Positions 44,946-52,365 of a DNA stretch of 64,000 bases are shown piece after piece. The position numbers were made by a program, and so were the translations under genes. The DNA comes from Clostridium sp. AWRP. Its GTDB lineage: Bacteria > Bacillota > Clostridia > Clostridiales > Clostridiaceae. Under the pieces are notes generated by a model. That model saw nothing but the letters and a program-made list of their open reading frames with translations, had not been told where the DNA came from and did no database searches. Each line of letters begins with the position of its first letter. Position 1 is the stretch's first letter. Where the stretch lies: positions 3,224,001 to 3,288,000 of the forward strand of contig NZ_CP029758.2 of assembly GCF_004006395.2 (NCBI RefSeq), read 5' to 3'.

Positions 44946-45977
44946 TTATTTAAGTACAGTAGACCCTCTTATTTCAAGTTTAGATCTTAAATAAATACAT
45001 ATATTTTTCTCACCTTTGTCCTGATTTATTTTATCTAAAAGTATTTTTGCCGATCTCATTCCAATGTCATAGGATGGTTGTGATATAGTAGTAATTCCAG
45101 GTGATATCAAAGATGCCCATCCCCAATTATCATACCCGCAAATTCCTATATTCTCAGGTATTTTTAAATTAAATTTATTTATACACTGCAGTACATTTAA
45201 AAGCACTACTCCATTAACAGCAAATATTGCCTTACTACCCTTATAATTATTCAAGAAATCAAATAAACTAAGTTCCACACTTCCTGTATCATGTCTATCT
45301 ATAGTATAAACATTAAAATTGGAACTATTTAATCTGTTATTACAAGCATCTAAAAACGCTTTTTCTCTCTCAATCCTCACACTTATTTTATCTACATGCT
45401 GAGTAAATAATGCTATATTTTTAAACCCAGAATCAATTAAATAATTTATAGTTTTAAATGTCATATCATAGTTATTACTTGTAACAGAATCAAATACCTT
45501 ATCATCTATAATTCTGTCCATAGTTACAACTGGAATACCTTGATCCAATATATCTTTTAGTAATTTTCCATTATATCCAGTACCGTTTATTATCAATCCA
45601 TCTACACTCTGGGATGTAAGAGAAAGAAGATATTCTCTTTCCTTATCTTTATCATTATCCGTATTGGCTATTATAACCTTATATCCATACTTTCGACATT
45701 CATCATCTACACCTTTTATTAACAAAGAAGAAAATGGATTGGTCAAATCTGCAATTATAATTTGTATAAGCATACTCTTTTTAAGTTTTAAACTTCTGGC
45801 CATACTATTCGGTTTATAATCTAATTCATCTATTACCCTTTCGATATTTTTTCTAGTCTTTTGTGACATATATTCAAATTTTCCGTTTAAATATCTGGAT
45901 ACTGTTGATTTAGACACTCCTACTTTTTTAGCCACATCATCAATTACAATTTTTTTCTCAGGCTTTATGTATATCAC
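44946..45977 (-). CDS. LacI family repressor of the uronate/KDG genes
   Basis: The 343-residue regulator has a LacI HTH (IDDVAKKVGVSKSTVSRYLNGKFEYMSQKTRKNIERVIDELDYKPNSMARSLK). A periplasmic-binding-protein-like effector domain follows (LIQIIIADLTNPFSSLLIKGVDDE, ICGYDNWGWASLISPGITTI). I chose GTG 45977 because a longer frame would run through the operator at 45990; a nearby GAGGTG could alternatively direct initiation a few codons later. The identical palindromes before this gene and kdgK suggest it represses both. KdgR-like by context. Confidence 0.88.
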   Translation of the reverse strand: MIYIKPEKKIVIDDVAKKVGVSKSTVSRYLNGKFEYMSQKTRKNIERVIDELDYKPNSMARSLKLKKSMLIQIIIADLTNPFSSLLIKGVDDECRKYGYKVIIANTDNDKDKEREYLLSLTSQSVDGLIINGTGYNGKLLKDILDQGIPVVTMDRIIDDKVFDSVTSNNYDMTFKTINYLIDSGFKNIALFTQHVDKISVRIEREKAFLDACNNRLNSSNFNVYTIDRHDTGSVELSLFDFLNNYKGSKAIFAVNGVVLLNVLQCINKFNLKIPENIGICGYDNWGWASLISPGITTISQPSYDIGMRSAKILLDKINQDKGEKNICIYLRSKLEIRGSTVLK

Positions 45978-45987
45978 CTCTTCTTTT

Positions 45988-46001
45988 AGAAACCGGTTTA
46001 C
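45988..46001. promoter_or_regulatory. LacI-type operator before the regulator gene
   Basis: AGAAACCGGTTTAC is identical over 14 nt to the kdgK site, with core AAACCGGTTT at 45990-45999, only 13 bp before the chosen GTG. It supports autoregulation. Confidence 0.75.
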
Positions 46002-46087
46002 TAATATTATAGTATCATTTAAAATTATCACTTTCAATAACTAATTAAATATTTCTCTCTTTCACAAAACATTTATTAAATTAATTT

Positions 46088-46450
46088 TTATTTACCGAAA
46101 ATGAATTTAACAGCTATTAGCACCATTAAAATGCCAAATAATTTTCTCATAATATCTACTGGTATAACATGAGACATTTTAGCGCCTAAAACTGAACCTA
46201 TAACTAAAAATATACATATTAATATTCCTGCTTTAACATCGACATGACCTTCTTTGTAATAGTCTATAAATGCAAGTATACCTACCGGTGGTAACAAAAT
46301 TGCAAGAGATGTGCCCTGGGCTTTTAACTGAGTGAATCCACATAGATAAATTAATGCAGGTACTATTATGATTCCACCACCTATACCAAATAATCCACTC
46401 AAAATACCTGCTATACATCCAATAACAATAAATAAAATAATATTATTCAC
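46088..46450 (-). CDS. Half-size TauE/SafE (TSUP) permease
   Basis: The 120-residue protein has about four membrane segments and one copy of the TSUP repeat: GCIAGILSGLFGIGGGIIIVPALIYLCGFTQLKAQGTSLAILLP. Full-size family members carry two repeats (about 250 residues), so this should dimerise. The family moves sulfite, sulfoacetate or thiosulfate-type anions. I chose GTG 46450 because AGGAGG lies 9 nt upstream. It stands just downstream of the persulfide fusion gene, with a large hairpin region between them. Confidence 0.88.
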   Translation of the reverse strand: MNNIILFIVIGCIAGILSGLFGIGGGIIIVPALIYLCGFTQLKAQGTSLAILLPPVGILAFIDYYKEGHVDVKAGILICIFLVIGSVLGAKMSHVIPVDIMRKLFGILMVLIAVKFIFGK

Positions 46451-46605
46451 TATTTTTAACCTCCTAATTTTGTTACATAATATTCTAATTCCATTATGTT
46501 CCACACCTATTGTAATCTATAACTAACTTTCAATTCTACTTTAATATTTTATCCCGTAACTAACCATTTTAATACTCCAACGCACTCTATGAAAGGAACT
46601 GTTAA

Positions 46606-46643
46606 TAAGCATCAGATGGAGTTAAAACTCCATCTGATGCTTA
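46606..46643. repeat. Strong palindrome containing CATCAGAT
   Basis: TAAGCATCAGATGGAGTT and its exact complement form an 18-bp stem with a 2-nt loop (46606-46623, 46626-46643). It shares CATCAGAT with the tail of the element at 46686-46736. It could stop minus-strand transcripts from the fusion gene, though no T run follows. Confidence 0.7.
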
Positions 46644-46685
46644 GAAATTTGCTTATAAGTATATTAGCAGATTATTTGAAGTATA

Positions 46686-46736
46686 GCCCACTTCAATGGA
46701 AGTGGGCGTGCTACAAGTAAGTAGTCATCAGATAAA
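46686..46736 (+). repeat. Second copy of the hairpin-tail element seen at 17674-17724
   Basis: GCCCACTT-CAATGG-AAGTGGGC is followed by GTGCTACAAGTAAGTAGTCATCAGATAAA. The tail matches the first copy at about 24 of 29 bases, and the hairpins differ by compensating changes (CTTCCACTT/AAGTGGAAG versus GCCCACTT/AAGTGGGC). This indicates conserved RNA or single-strand DNA structure. Its last bases form the end of the fusion gene at 46728. Confidence 0.65.
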
Positions 46737-49247
46737 TAGATTAACGTTAGAATCCTCTGCTTCTCCTAGATAGTATCCTACACCACCTACTTTAACTCCA
46801 TCTATTAGTTCTTCTTGTTTAAGTCCCATTACATCCATACTCATCTGACATGCAACTATTTCTATTCCACTGTCAATAGCTGCTTTAATTAGCTCATCCA
46901 GTGAAGAAACATTTTTATTTCTCATTACCATTTTCATCATTTTTGTACCCATACCAAGCATATTCATTTTAGAAAGTTTTAATCTTTTAGCTCCTCTAGG
47001 CATCATAAAGCCAAACATCTTATCCATAAATCCCTTTGAAACACTAACTTTTTCATGCTTTCTTAAAATATTAAGTCCCCAGAAGGTAAAAAACATTGTA
47101 ACTTTTTTACCCATAGCAGCTGCTCCATTAGCTATTATAAAGGATGCTAACGCTTTATCCAAATCTCCACTAAACACAACTAATGTTTTATTGTCTTTCT
47201 GTGCAATGGTGCCATTATTTACTGATTCACTATTTTGAGCTGCTTGTTTTTTATTGCCTTTTCTTATAAAAGCTATTATATTACCTTTATCTTTTTTCCT
47301 GTCAAGAAGTTCATTATTAGTTCTTTCACACCAAGATTTTATATCCTCATAAAATCCCTGATCTGATGCCATTACCTTTAATACTTCTCCTTCTTTCATA
47401 TCCTGTATATTACTATTAACACGCATTAAAGGTCCTGGACAGCATATTCCACAAGCATCAAGGTTTTTGTCAAAGCCTCCTTTTTTATAGGCTTCATCAG
47501 CTTCTTTATATTCATTTAAATTACTTTCCAAACTTACATTAGATTTTTTTCCTCTTAAATCCATAGAACCGCCTTTACCACTATTACTCATTACAACATC
47601 TCTTGGTTTGAACTTACTCATAGTATAGGTTTTATATCCACCTGTTAGATTTTTGGCTTTAAATCCATTAGCCCTTAAAATTCTTGCAGCTATATACCCC
47701 CTAAGTCCTACTTGACAATAAACTAATATTTCTTTGTTTTTATCCAGTTCATTCATTCTAGCTCTTATATCTTCTGAAGGTATATTTATAGATCCTTCTA
47801 TGCTGCCGTTGCTGCATTCTAATTCAGTCCTCACATCAACAAGCTGTGTTTTATCCTTATCTCTGTTATCTATATTCTCTGGAAGTATTATTTCATCTTT
47901 GCCGCTTAAAACGTTTTCCGCTATAAATCCAGCCATATTTACAGGATCCTTAGCTGAAGAATAAGGCGGTGCATATGCAAGTTCCAATTCTGTTAAATCG
48001 TAAACCGTTCCACCAAGCCTCATTGTAACGGCTATATCATCTATTCTCTTATCTACTCCAGCATATCCAAAAGCTTGAGCTCCTAGTATATTTCCGACCT
48101 TATTAAAAATAAGCTTTATTGTCATTGGCACTGAACCTGGATAGTAGCCAGCACTTGAATTGGGATGAAGGTATATAGCCCTATATGGTATGTTCTTTGC
48201 TTTTAATGTCCTCTCATTATTTCCTGTGCTTGAACCTGTCAATCCAAATACTTTAATAATTGATGTTCCCATAGTTCCTTTATAAACTGAATTTAAACCA
48301 CATACATTATCTGCTGCAATTCTTCCTTGCTTATTTGCTGGTCCAGCAAGTGCAATGGCAGTTTTACTTCTATTTATAAAATCAACTACTTCAATAGCAT
48401 CTCCTACTGCATATACACCTTTCACCTTAGTTTCCATTTTATCGTTTACTATTATATGACCTTTAGGTCCGAACTCTATTCCTGACTCTTTTAAAAATGC
48501 TGTATCCGGTTTTACACCTATTGCAAGTATAACTATATCTGAATACAAAGTTTTTCCACTGTTTAGAATTACATTTACTCCTGTTCCATCTTCTTTAAAT
48601 TCTTTAACTCCATCATTTAATACAATTCCTACGCCGTTGTCCTCTAATTCCTTCTCTGCAAAAGTTACCATTTCTGAATCAAAAGGTGCTAATATGTGTG
48701 GTGCCCCTTCAACTAAAGCTACATTTAAACCTCTCTCTTTAAGGTTTTCTGCCATTTCAACACCAATGAATCCTCCACCAATTACAACTGCATTCTTTAT
48801 ATTTTCATTATCTACATAAGCTTTTATTCCATCAGTATCAGGTACATTTCTTAATGTAAATATCTTATCACTTTGTATTCCAGGAATAGGAGGCTTAACT
48901 GGAGTTGCTCCTGGTGATAAAATTAAATAATCATAGCTTTCTTCATACTCACCCTTGTCTCTACTGCTAACCTTTACTTTTTTACTTTTAGTATCTACTG
49001 TTATTACTTCACTATTTACTCTAACATCAATATTAAAACTTGCCTTCATGGCCTCAGGAGTTTGCACTAATAATCTTTCTCTTTCCTTTATAGTTTCTCC
49101 AATATAATAAGGTAATCCACAATTTGCAAAAGATATATATTCGCCTTTTTCAAATAATATTATTTCTGCATTTTCATCAAGTCTTCTAAGTCTAGCAGCA
49201 GCTGATGCTCCTCCAGCTACTCCACCAACTATCACTACTTTTTTCAT
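46728..49247 (-). CDS. CoA-disulfide reductase-rhodanese-TusA-DsrE fusion
   Basis: The 839-residue protein has four domains. About 1-445 is an FAD/NAD pyridine-nucleotide disulfide oxidoreductase with GGVAGGASAAARLRR and the CoADR active cysteine C43 (FANCGLPYY). About 455-545 is a rhodanese with ILVYCQVGLRGY. About 590-665 is TusA/SirA with CGICCPGPLMRV, and about 690-835 is DsrE-like with VACQMSMDVMG. These are sulfur-handling modules: persulfide or CoA-disulfide reduction and sulfane sulfur relay. ATG 49247 follows GGAGGAAATATAT. The last codons derive from the repeat element at 46686-46736. A shorter paralog lies at 58057. Confidence 0.93.
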   Translation of the reverse strand: MKKVVIVGGVAGGASAAARLRRLDENAEIILFEKGEYISFANCGLPYYIGETIKERERLLVQTPEAMKASFNIDVRVNSEVITVDTKSKKVKVSSRDKGEYEESYDYLILSPGATPVKPPIPGIQSDKIFTLRNVPDTDGIKAYVDNENIKNAVVIGGGFIGVEMAENLKERGLNVALVEGAPHILAPFDSEMVTFAEKELEDNGVGIVLNDGVKEFKEDGTGVNVILNSGKTLYSDIVILAIGVKPDTAFLKESGIEFGPKGHIIVNDKMETKVKGVYAVGDAIEVVDFINRSKTAIALAGPANKQGRIAADNVCGLNSVYKGTMGTSIIKVFGLTGSSTGNNERTLKAKNIPYRAIYLHPNSSAGYYPGSVPMTIKLIFNKVGNILGAQAFGYAGVDKRIDDIAVTMRLGGTVYDLTELELAYAPPYSSAKDPVNMAGFIAENVLSGKDEIILPENIDNRDKDKTQLVDVRTELECSNGSIEGSINIPSEDIRARMNELDKNKEILVYCQVGLRGYIAARILRANGFKAKNLTGGYKTYTMSKFKPRDVVMSNSGKGGSMDLRGKKSNVSLESNLNEYKEADEAYKKGGFDKNLDACGICCPGPLMRVNSNIQDMKEGEVLKVMASDQGFYEDIKSWCERTNNELLDRKKDKGNIIAFIRKGNKKQAAQNSESVNNGTIAQKDNKTLVVFSGDLDKALASFIIANGAAAMGKKVTMFFTFWGLNILRKHEKVSVSKGFMDKMFGFMMPRGAKRLKLSKMNMLGMGTKMMKMVMRNKNVSSLDELIKAAIDSGIEIVACQMSMDVMGLKQEELIDGVKVGGVGYYLGEAEDSNVNLFI

Positions 49248-49292
49248 ATATATTTCCTCCAATCATTATATTCTCCATTATCTAAAAGACTT

Positions 49293-49469
49293 TTAACTAT
49301 CAACCAGATATGATAATAATTTAAGTATCTCAGCAGTTGCATTATATTTATTAAAATTCTTATCTATAATTTTTCCCTTCTCTTCAAATATCATGTATGA
49401 TATTGCATTTATATATTCAGATATAGCGATATAATTATCAATAATTTTTACTAAAACATATCTTTTCCA
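49293..49469 (-). other. Open frame continuing in phase after the methyltransferase stop
   Basis: Directly after the methyltransferase TAA, the same frame stays open for 58 codons with protein-like content (NYIAISEYINAISYMIFEEK...ILKLLSYLVDS). It has no start codon with a ribosome site. It may be a remnant of a longer protein or chance. I do not recognise it. Confidence 0.25.
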
Positions 49470-50030
49470 TTATATTTTAAATTTTAATCCATAATGCTCA
49501 GTATTAATATTTACTTCTTCTAAAAATGTAAAATCTAAATTTTCAACTATATTCCTTAATTCTTCTTTTGATATTCTTTCATTTACAGATGGACCATCTT
49601 TCATATCTCTTTTATCCCAATCAATTATATAAACATATCCTTTATTTTTTAGTACTCTTTTTACTTCAGTGAAAAATCTTACCTTATCCTCTATTTCATG
49701 AACAACATTACATACAAAAACATAATCAATAGAGCTATCTTCTACTGGGAAAGAATATTCTTCACTCTTTTTAAATTCTATATTTGATATATCTTCTGCT
49801 TTTTCTCTTGCAATATCAAGAATTTCCGTCATTATATCTACACCAATTACATTTCCATTAGTAATAATTTTTGATGCTGGTATAGTAAAATAACCTATAC
49901 CGCAGCCTATATCTATCAATGTACCTTTATCCCCTATTTTAAACTTTTTTAAAATTTCTTCAGGAGGCATACTCTCTCTTCTTTTTGGATTATCCAATTT
50001 CTCTAACTTTTTAATATCAAATTTATGCAT
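49470..50030 (-). CDS. Class I SAM-dependent methyltransferase
   Basis: The 186-residue Rossmann methyltransferase has motif I GTLIDIGCGIGYFTIPASK, VIGVDIMTEILDIA, the acidic loop SIDYVFVCNVVHEIED and GYVYIIDWDKRDMKDGPS. The substrate is unknown. It resembles the UbiE/ArsM-like group of small Firmicutes enzymes that often lie near metalloid or sulfur genes. It is in the same direction as the HesB-like selenoprotein gene, 37 nt downstream of it, so they may be cotranscribed. Confidence 0.88.
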   Translation of the reverse strand: MHKFDIKKLEKLDNPKRRESMPPEEILKKFKIGDKGTLIDIGCGIGYFTIPASKIITNGNVIGVDIMTEILDIAREKAEDISNIEFKKSEEYSFPVEDSSIDYVFVCNVVHEIEDKVRFFTEVKRVLKNKGYVYIIDWDKRDMKDGPSVNERISKEELRNIVENLDFTFLEEVNINTEHYGLKFKI

Positions 50031-50067
50031 TTAACCACTTCCCCTCATTCCACAATTGTTTGTATTT

Positions 50068-50367
50068 TTAACATGAAGAAGAATTGGGACTACTTATAGT
50101 GAATCCTGGGCTAAACCAATTATTTGAATAATCAATAATTGATCCATTTACATACGCTTCGAGTTCCAAATTATAAACAATATTCATGCCTTCTACTTTA
50201 ACAAGTATATCGTCATTATTTTTTAACTCATCCAGAGCTAATTGTAATTTTGGACCACCTCAGCCATAACCTCCAAAACTAATCCTTAACATTGCATTTA
50301 CCATACTCTCATCTTTTTGCTTAATTTTATTAAACTTTTCAACTGCCCGCTTAGTAACCTTAACCAT
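50068..50367 (-). CDS. HesB-like selenoprotein with in-frame UGA (Sec36)
   Basis: ATG 50367 follows AAGGAAGGTG. The frame reads 35 codons, meets TGA at 50262-50260, and continues 63 codons to TAA. The context is RISFGGYG-Sec-GGPKLQLALDEL, exactly where IscA/HesB proteins carry their first conserved cysteine. The C terminus ends SSPNSSSC. This corresponds to the HesB-like selenoprotein family known from clostridia. A hairpin 18 nt after the TGA fits the bacterial SECIS model. The protein has 99 residues and may handle iron-sulfur or sulfur/selenium transfer. Conventional calling would miss it. Confidence 0.9.
50223..50241 (-). other. Bacterial SECIS hairpin of the HesB-like selenoprotein
   Basis: On the RNA, UUAGCUC (from 50241) pairs with GAGUUAA (to 50223) around loop UGGAU; seven pairs, one G-U. 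The loop begins 26 nt after the UGA and has G at its second base, both within the accepted SECIS rules. Confidence 0.75.
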
Positions 50368-50404
50368 AGTAAATTCACCTTCCTTTAATATTTTTATCTT
50401 AATC

Positions 50405-50463
50405 TATATTTAAATATAACAAATTATTTTTAAGTTAAATTTATATTGTTATATTTAAATATA
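50405..50463. promoter_or_regulatory. Two identical 14-nt palindromes before the selenoprotein gene
   Basis: TATATTTAAATATA occurs at 50405-50418 and 50450-50463, 45 bp apart (about four helical turns), upstream of the HesB-like gene. They could be operators for the nearby two-cysteine ArsR repressor, or AT-rich promoter sequence. Confidence 0.5.
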
Positions 50464-50493
50464 GCAATATAATAGTTAAAAAATTTTTTCCTA

Positions 50494-50856
50494 TTATTTA
50501 TTTAAAACATGATTTAAGCCTTCAAAAGTATGTTCTATAATTTCTGCACACCCTATACCATTCCTCTTTAAATCTTTACATGTCTCTGTGCCATATTTTT
50601 GTTTTACATCTTGCATTAATTCGTTTGTAAGTCCTCTCGCTTCATTTTTGTCTGTACCGTTCTCTCTTCCCTTTATAAAACCTATGATTACAGCTGCAGC
50701 TCCAACAGCTCCACATGTACTTCCAACAGTAAACCCTGCACCCATGCCACTGCCAAGGCTTATTGGAATGCTAGTACCATTCTTTTCATTATACGCCTTA
50801 ATTATAGCTTCTCCACAGGTATATCCTTGCTTATGATATTCTGATGCCTTTGTCAT
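50494..50856 (-). CDS. C_GCAxxG_C_C family redox protein
   Basis: The 120-residue protein has the family pattern: C14 (TCGEAI), C48 in STCGAVGAAAV, C93 and C103, with the glycine-rich LGSGMGAGFTVG between. The family is presumed to form a redox or metal/cluster site and is common in anaerobes next to Fe-S and electron transfer genes; its activity is not established. It stands between the ArsR repressor and the selenoprotein on the same strand and is probably regulated with them. Confidence 0.9.
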   Translation of the reverse strand: MTKASEYHKQGYTCGEAIIKAYNEKNGTSIPISLGSGMGAGFTVGSTCGAVGAAAVIIGFIKGRENGTDKNEARGLTNELMQDVKQKYGTETCKDLKRNGIGCAEIIEHTFEGLNHVLNK

Positions 50857-50955
50857 AATATTACCTCCTAATAAATATATAATAACTTTCTTATATACTT
50901 ATATTAAGATGCTATTTTATTTTTGTCAATATGCAAATTACATTTAGCATAAATT

Positions 50956-51243
50956 TTATTTACAATAGTTTTCCTTCAATACTTGTATTATATTAACTAT
51001 CCTTTCGTCTTTAATAAAATAAGTTATTGTCAATCCACTTTTATTTGAATCCAATATTCTATTAGCTTTAAGTATTGATAAATGTTGTGACAAAGCTGGT
51101 TGAGTCAAATAACTCATTTTTTCATGAAGTTCACTTACTGTCATAGGCTTTTCTATTAAATAGCAAACTATCACCAATCTATTTTCATTAGACAATACTC
51201 TTAGTAGTTTTGATATTATTTTAGCTTTTTCTATTTCTCCCAT
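50956..51243 (-). CDS. ArsR-family repressor with two cysteines (BigR/SqrR persulfide-sensor type)
   Basis: The 95-residue winged-helix protein begins SKLLRVLSNENRLVIVCYLIEKPMTVSELHEKMSYLTQPALSQHLSILK. It has exactly two cysteines, C27 on helix 2 and C94 at the end of helix 5, 67 residues apart. This layout matches BigR/SqrR/YgaV regulators that form a polysulfide bridge with sulfane sulfur. Metal-site motifs of other ArsR members are absent. Together with neighbouring rhodanese, TusA, DsrE and CoA-disulfide reductase genes, a persulfide-responsive repressor is likely. The ligand is inferred. Confidence 0.82.
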   Translation of the reverse strand: MGEIEKAKIISKLLRVLSNENRLVIVCYLIEKPMTVSELHEKMSYLTQPALSQHLSILKANRILDSNKSGLTITYFIKDERIVNIIQVLKENYCK

Positions 51244-51268
51244 TTATACCCTCCCATATTTTTATATA

Positions 51269-51300
51269 TAATAGTTAAGAATGAAAAATTAATAGTTAAT
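51269..51300. repeat. Third copy of the AGTTAAGAAT-type intergenic repeat
   Basis: AATAGTTAAGAATGAAAAATTAATAGTTAATG upstream of the ArsR gene is related to the repeats at 9342 and 13907, with an internal insertion. Confidence 0.4.
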
Positions 51301-51409
51301 GTGAATATTTTTAAATTACGAAAGTTGAGTATCTATATAAGCACATTACTATATAGTTATATTATTGTTTTACTTAAATTTTGTCAATATGTGCATAGCA
51401 TAATAAAAC

Positions 51410-51628
51410 TTATCTTATTACAAAATTAAATAAATAACCGGTAAATACTATTCCGAATCCCAGTACTCCTGCTTCAACAAAACCAATAAAAAGCGGTACT
51501 GCAGAACATGAACAAAATGGTGTGACAATTCCAAGCAATGCTGCAAGAACATGCCCAATAAATGTACTTCATTTACTCTTTGCAAGTATCTTTTTTGTTT
51601 TTACTGAAACATATAAAATCTGAAGCAT
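51410..51628 (-). pseudogene. Remnant of a YraQ/ArsP-type (DUF318) permease
   Basis: The minus strand encodes HVLAALLGIVTPFCSCSAVPLFIGFVEAGV, the signature region of DUF318 permeases, which normally have about 300 residues. Here only 72 codons remain from ATG 51628, with a TGA at 51571-51569 and early termination. Both the N-terminal helices and the C-terminal half are missing. The in-frame TGA is not at a conserved cysteine, so it is read as decay. Related permeases lie in arsenic or sulfur loci, matching the ArsR context. Confidence 0.82.
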
Positions 51629-51649
51629 TTAGTCCAGCATAAAATAAGT

Positions 51650-52336
51650 CTAGTCTTTTAATATTTCGTTCAAATCCTTAAGTATTACTATTTTTCCTCT
51701 TTCTAATTTTATATATCCTCTTTTTTCAAGACCTTTTAGTTTCCTGCTAACAACTTCTCTAACCGAATCAACCTCAAAGGCTAATTGACTGTGTGTTGTA
51801 TAAATTATATTACTATCTTTATTAATAAGTAACCTGATAAGCCTTGATTCTAAAGATTCATGAATTATTCTTTCTTTGTTCTCTATAACAATATTAAATT
51901 TATTATATAAATCTTTATATATATATGATAAAAACTCATTATTCTCTATAAGGTACTTTTCAACTATGTTAAATGGAATTATACATAGTTCAGAATCCTG
52001 AATCGCCTTACCTACTATTTTTAGAGATTTCAAGTTTGACAAACAACTCAAAGCTTCATGGCAAAATTCTCCTTCTTCTATATTATAAAGATTAGTTTCA
52101 TCTCCATCTTCATTAATTTTTTGTATTTTTATTGTCCCTTTTATGACAAATGGAACTCCTTCACATGTTTCCTCTATTAATTTTACATACTCATTAAAAT
52201 GTATAATTTTAAAAATTACTTTTCTTTTTAATATTTCATTATTATTTATATCGATTTTCTCTAATACCGGGTATGCTTTATATAAAGATTTTATACTTTT
52301 TAACCTATTGCTTAAATTTCCATCATGATTAACCAT
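51650..52336 (-). CDS. Crp/Fnr family transcriptional regulator
   Basis: The 228-residue regulator has a cyclic-nucleotide-binding-like beta barrel at about 25-140 (FVIKGTIKIQKINEDGDE, NIEEGEFCHEALSCL). The C-terminal HTH is TTHSQLAFEVDSVREVVSRKLKGLEKRGYIKLERG. The barrel has scattered cysteines (C58, C92, C97, C118) but no clear Fnr-type cluster motif. It lies 30 nt downstream of the membrane Fe-S gene on the same strand and may respond to redox or sulfur stress. Confidence 0.9.
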   Translation of the reverse strand: MVNHDGNLSNRLKSIKSLYKAYPVLEKIDINNNEILKRKVIFKIIHFNEYVKLIEETCEGVPFVIKGTIKIQKINEDGDETNLYNIEEGEFCHEALSCLSNLKSLKIVGKAIQDSELCIIPFNIVEKYLIENNEFLSYIYKDLYNKFNIVIENKERIIHESLESRLIRLLINKDSNIIYTTHSQLAFEVDSVREVVSRKLKGLEKRGYIKLERGKIVILKDLNEILKD

Positions 52337-52365
52337 TTATTTTCCTCCACAATTTTGTCATATAA

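Noticed and set aside
46233..46418. Minus-strand 61-residue frame inside the TSUP permease gene
   Set aside because: It is an alternative frame of a clear membrane protein gene with no independent start signals.
51569..51571. In-frame TGA of the permease remnant as a third selenocysteine codon
   Set aside because: The position is not a conserved cysteine, and both ends of the family domain are missing, so decay is simpler.
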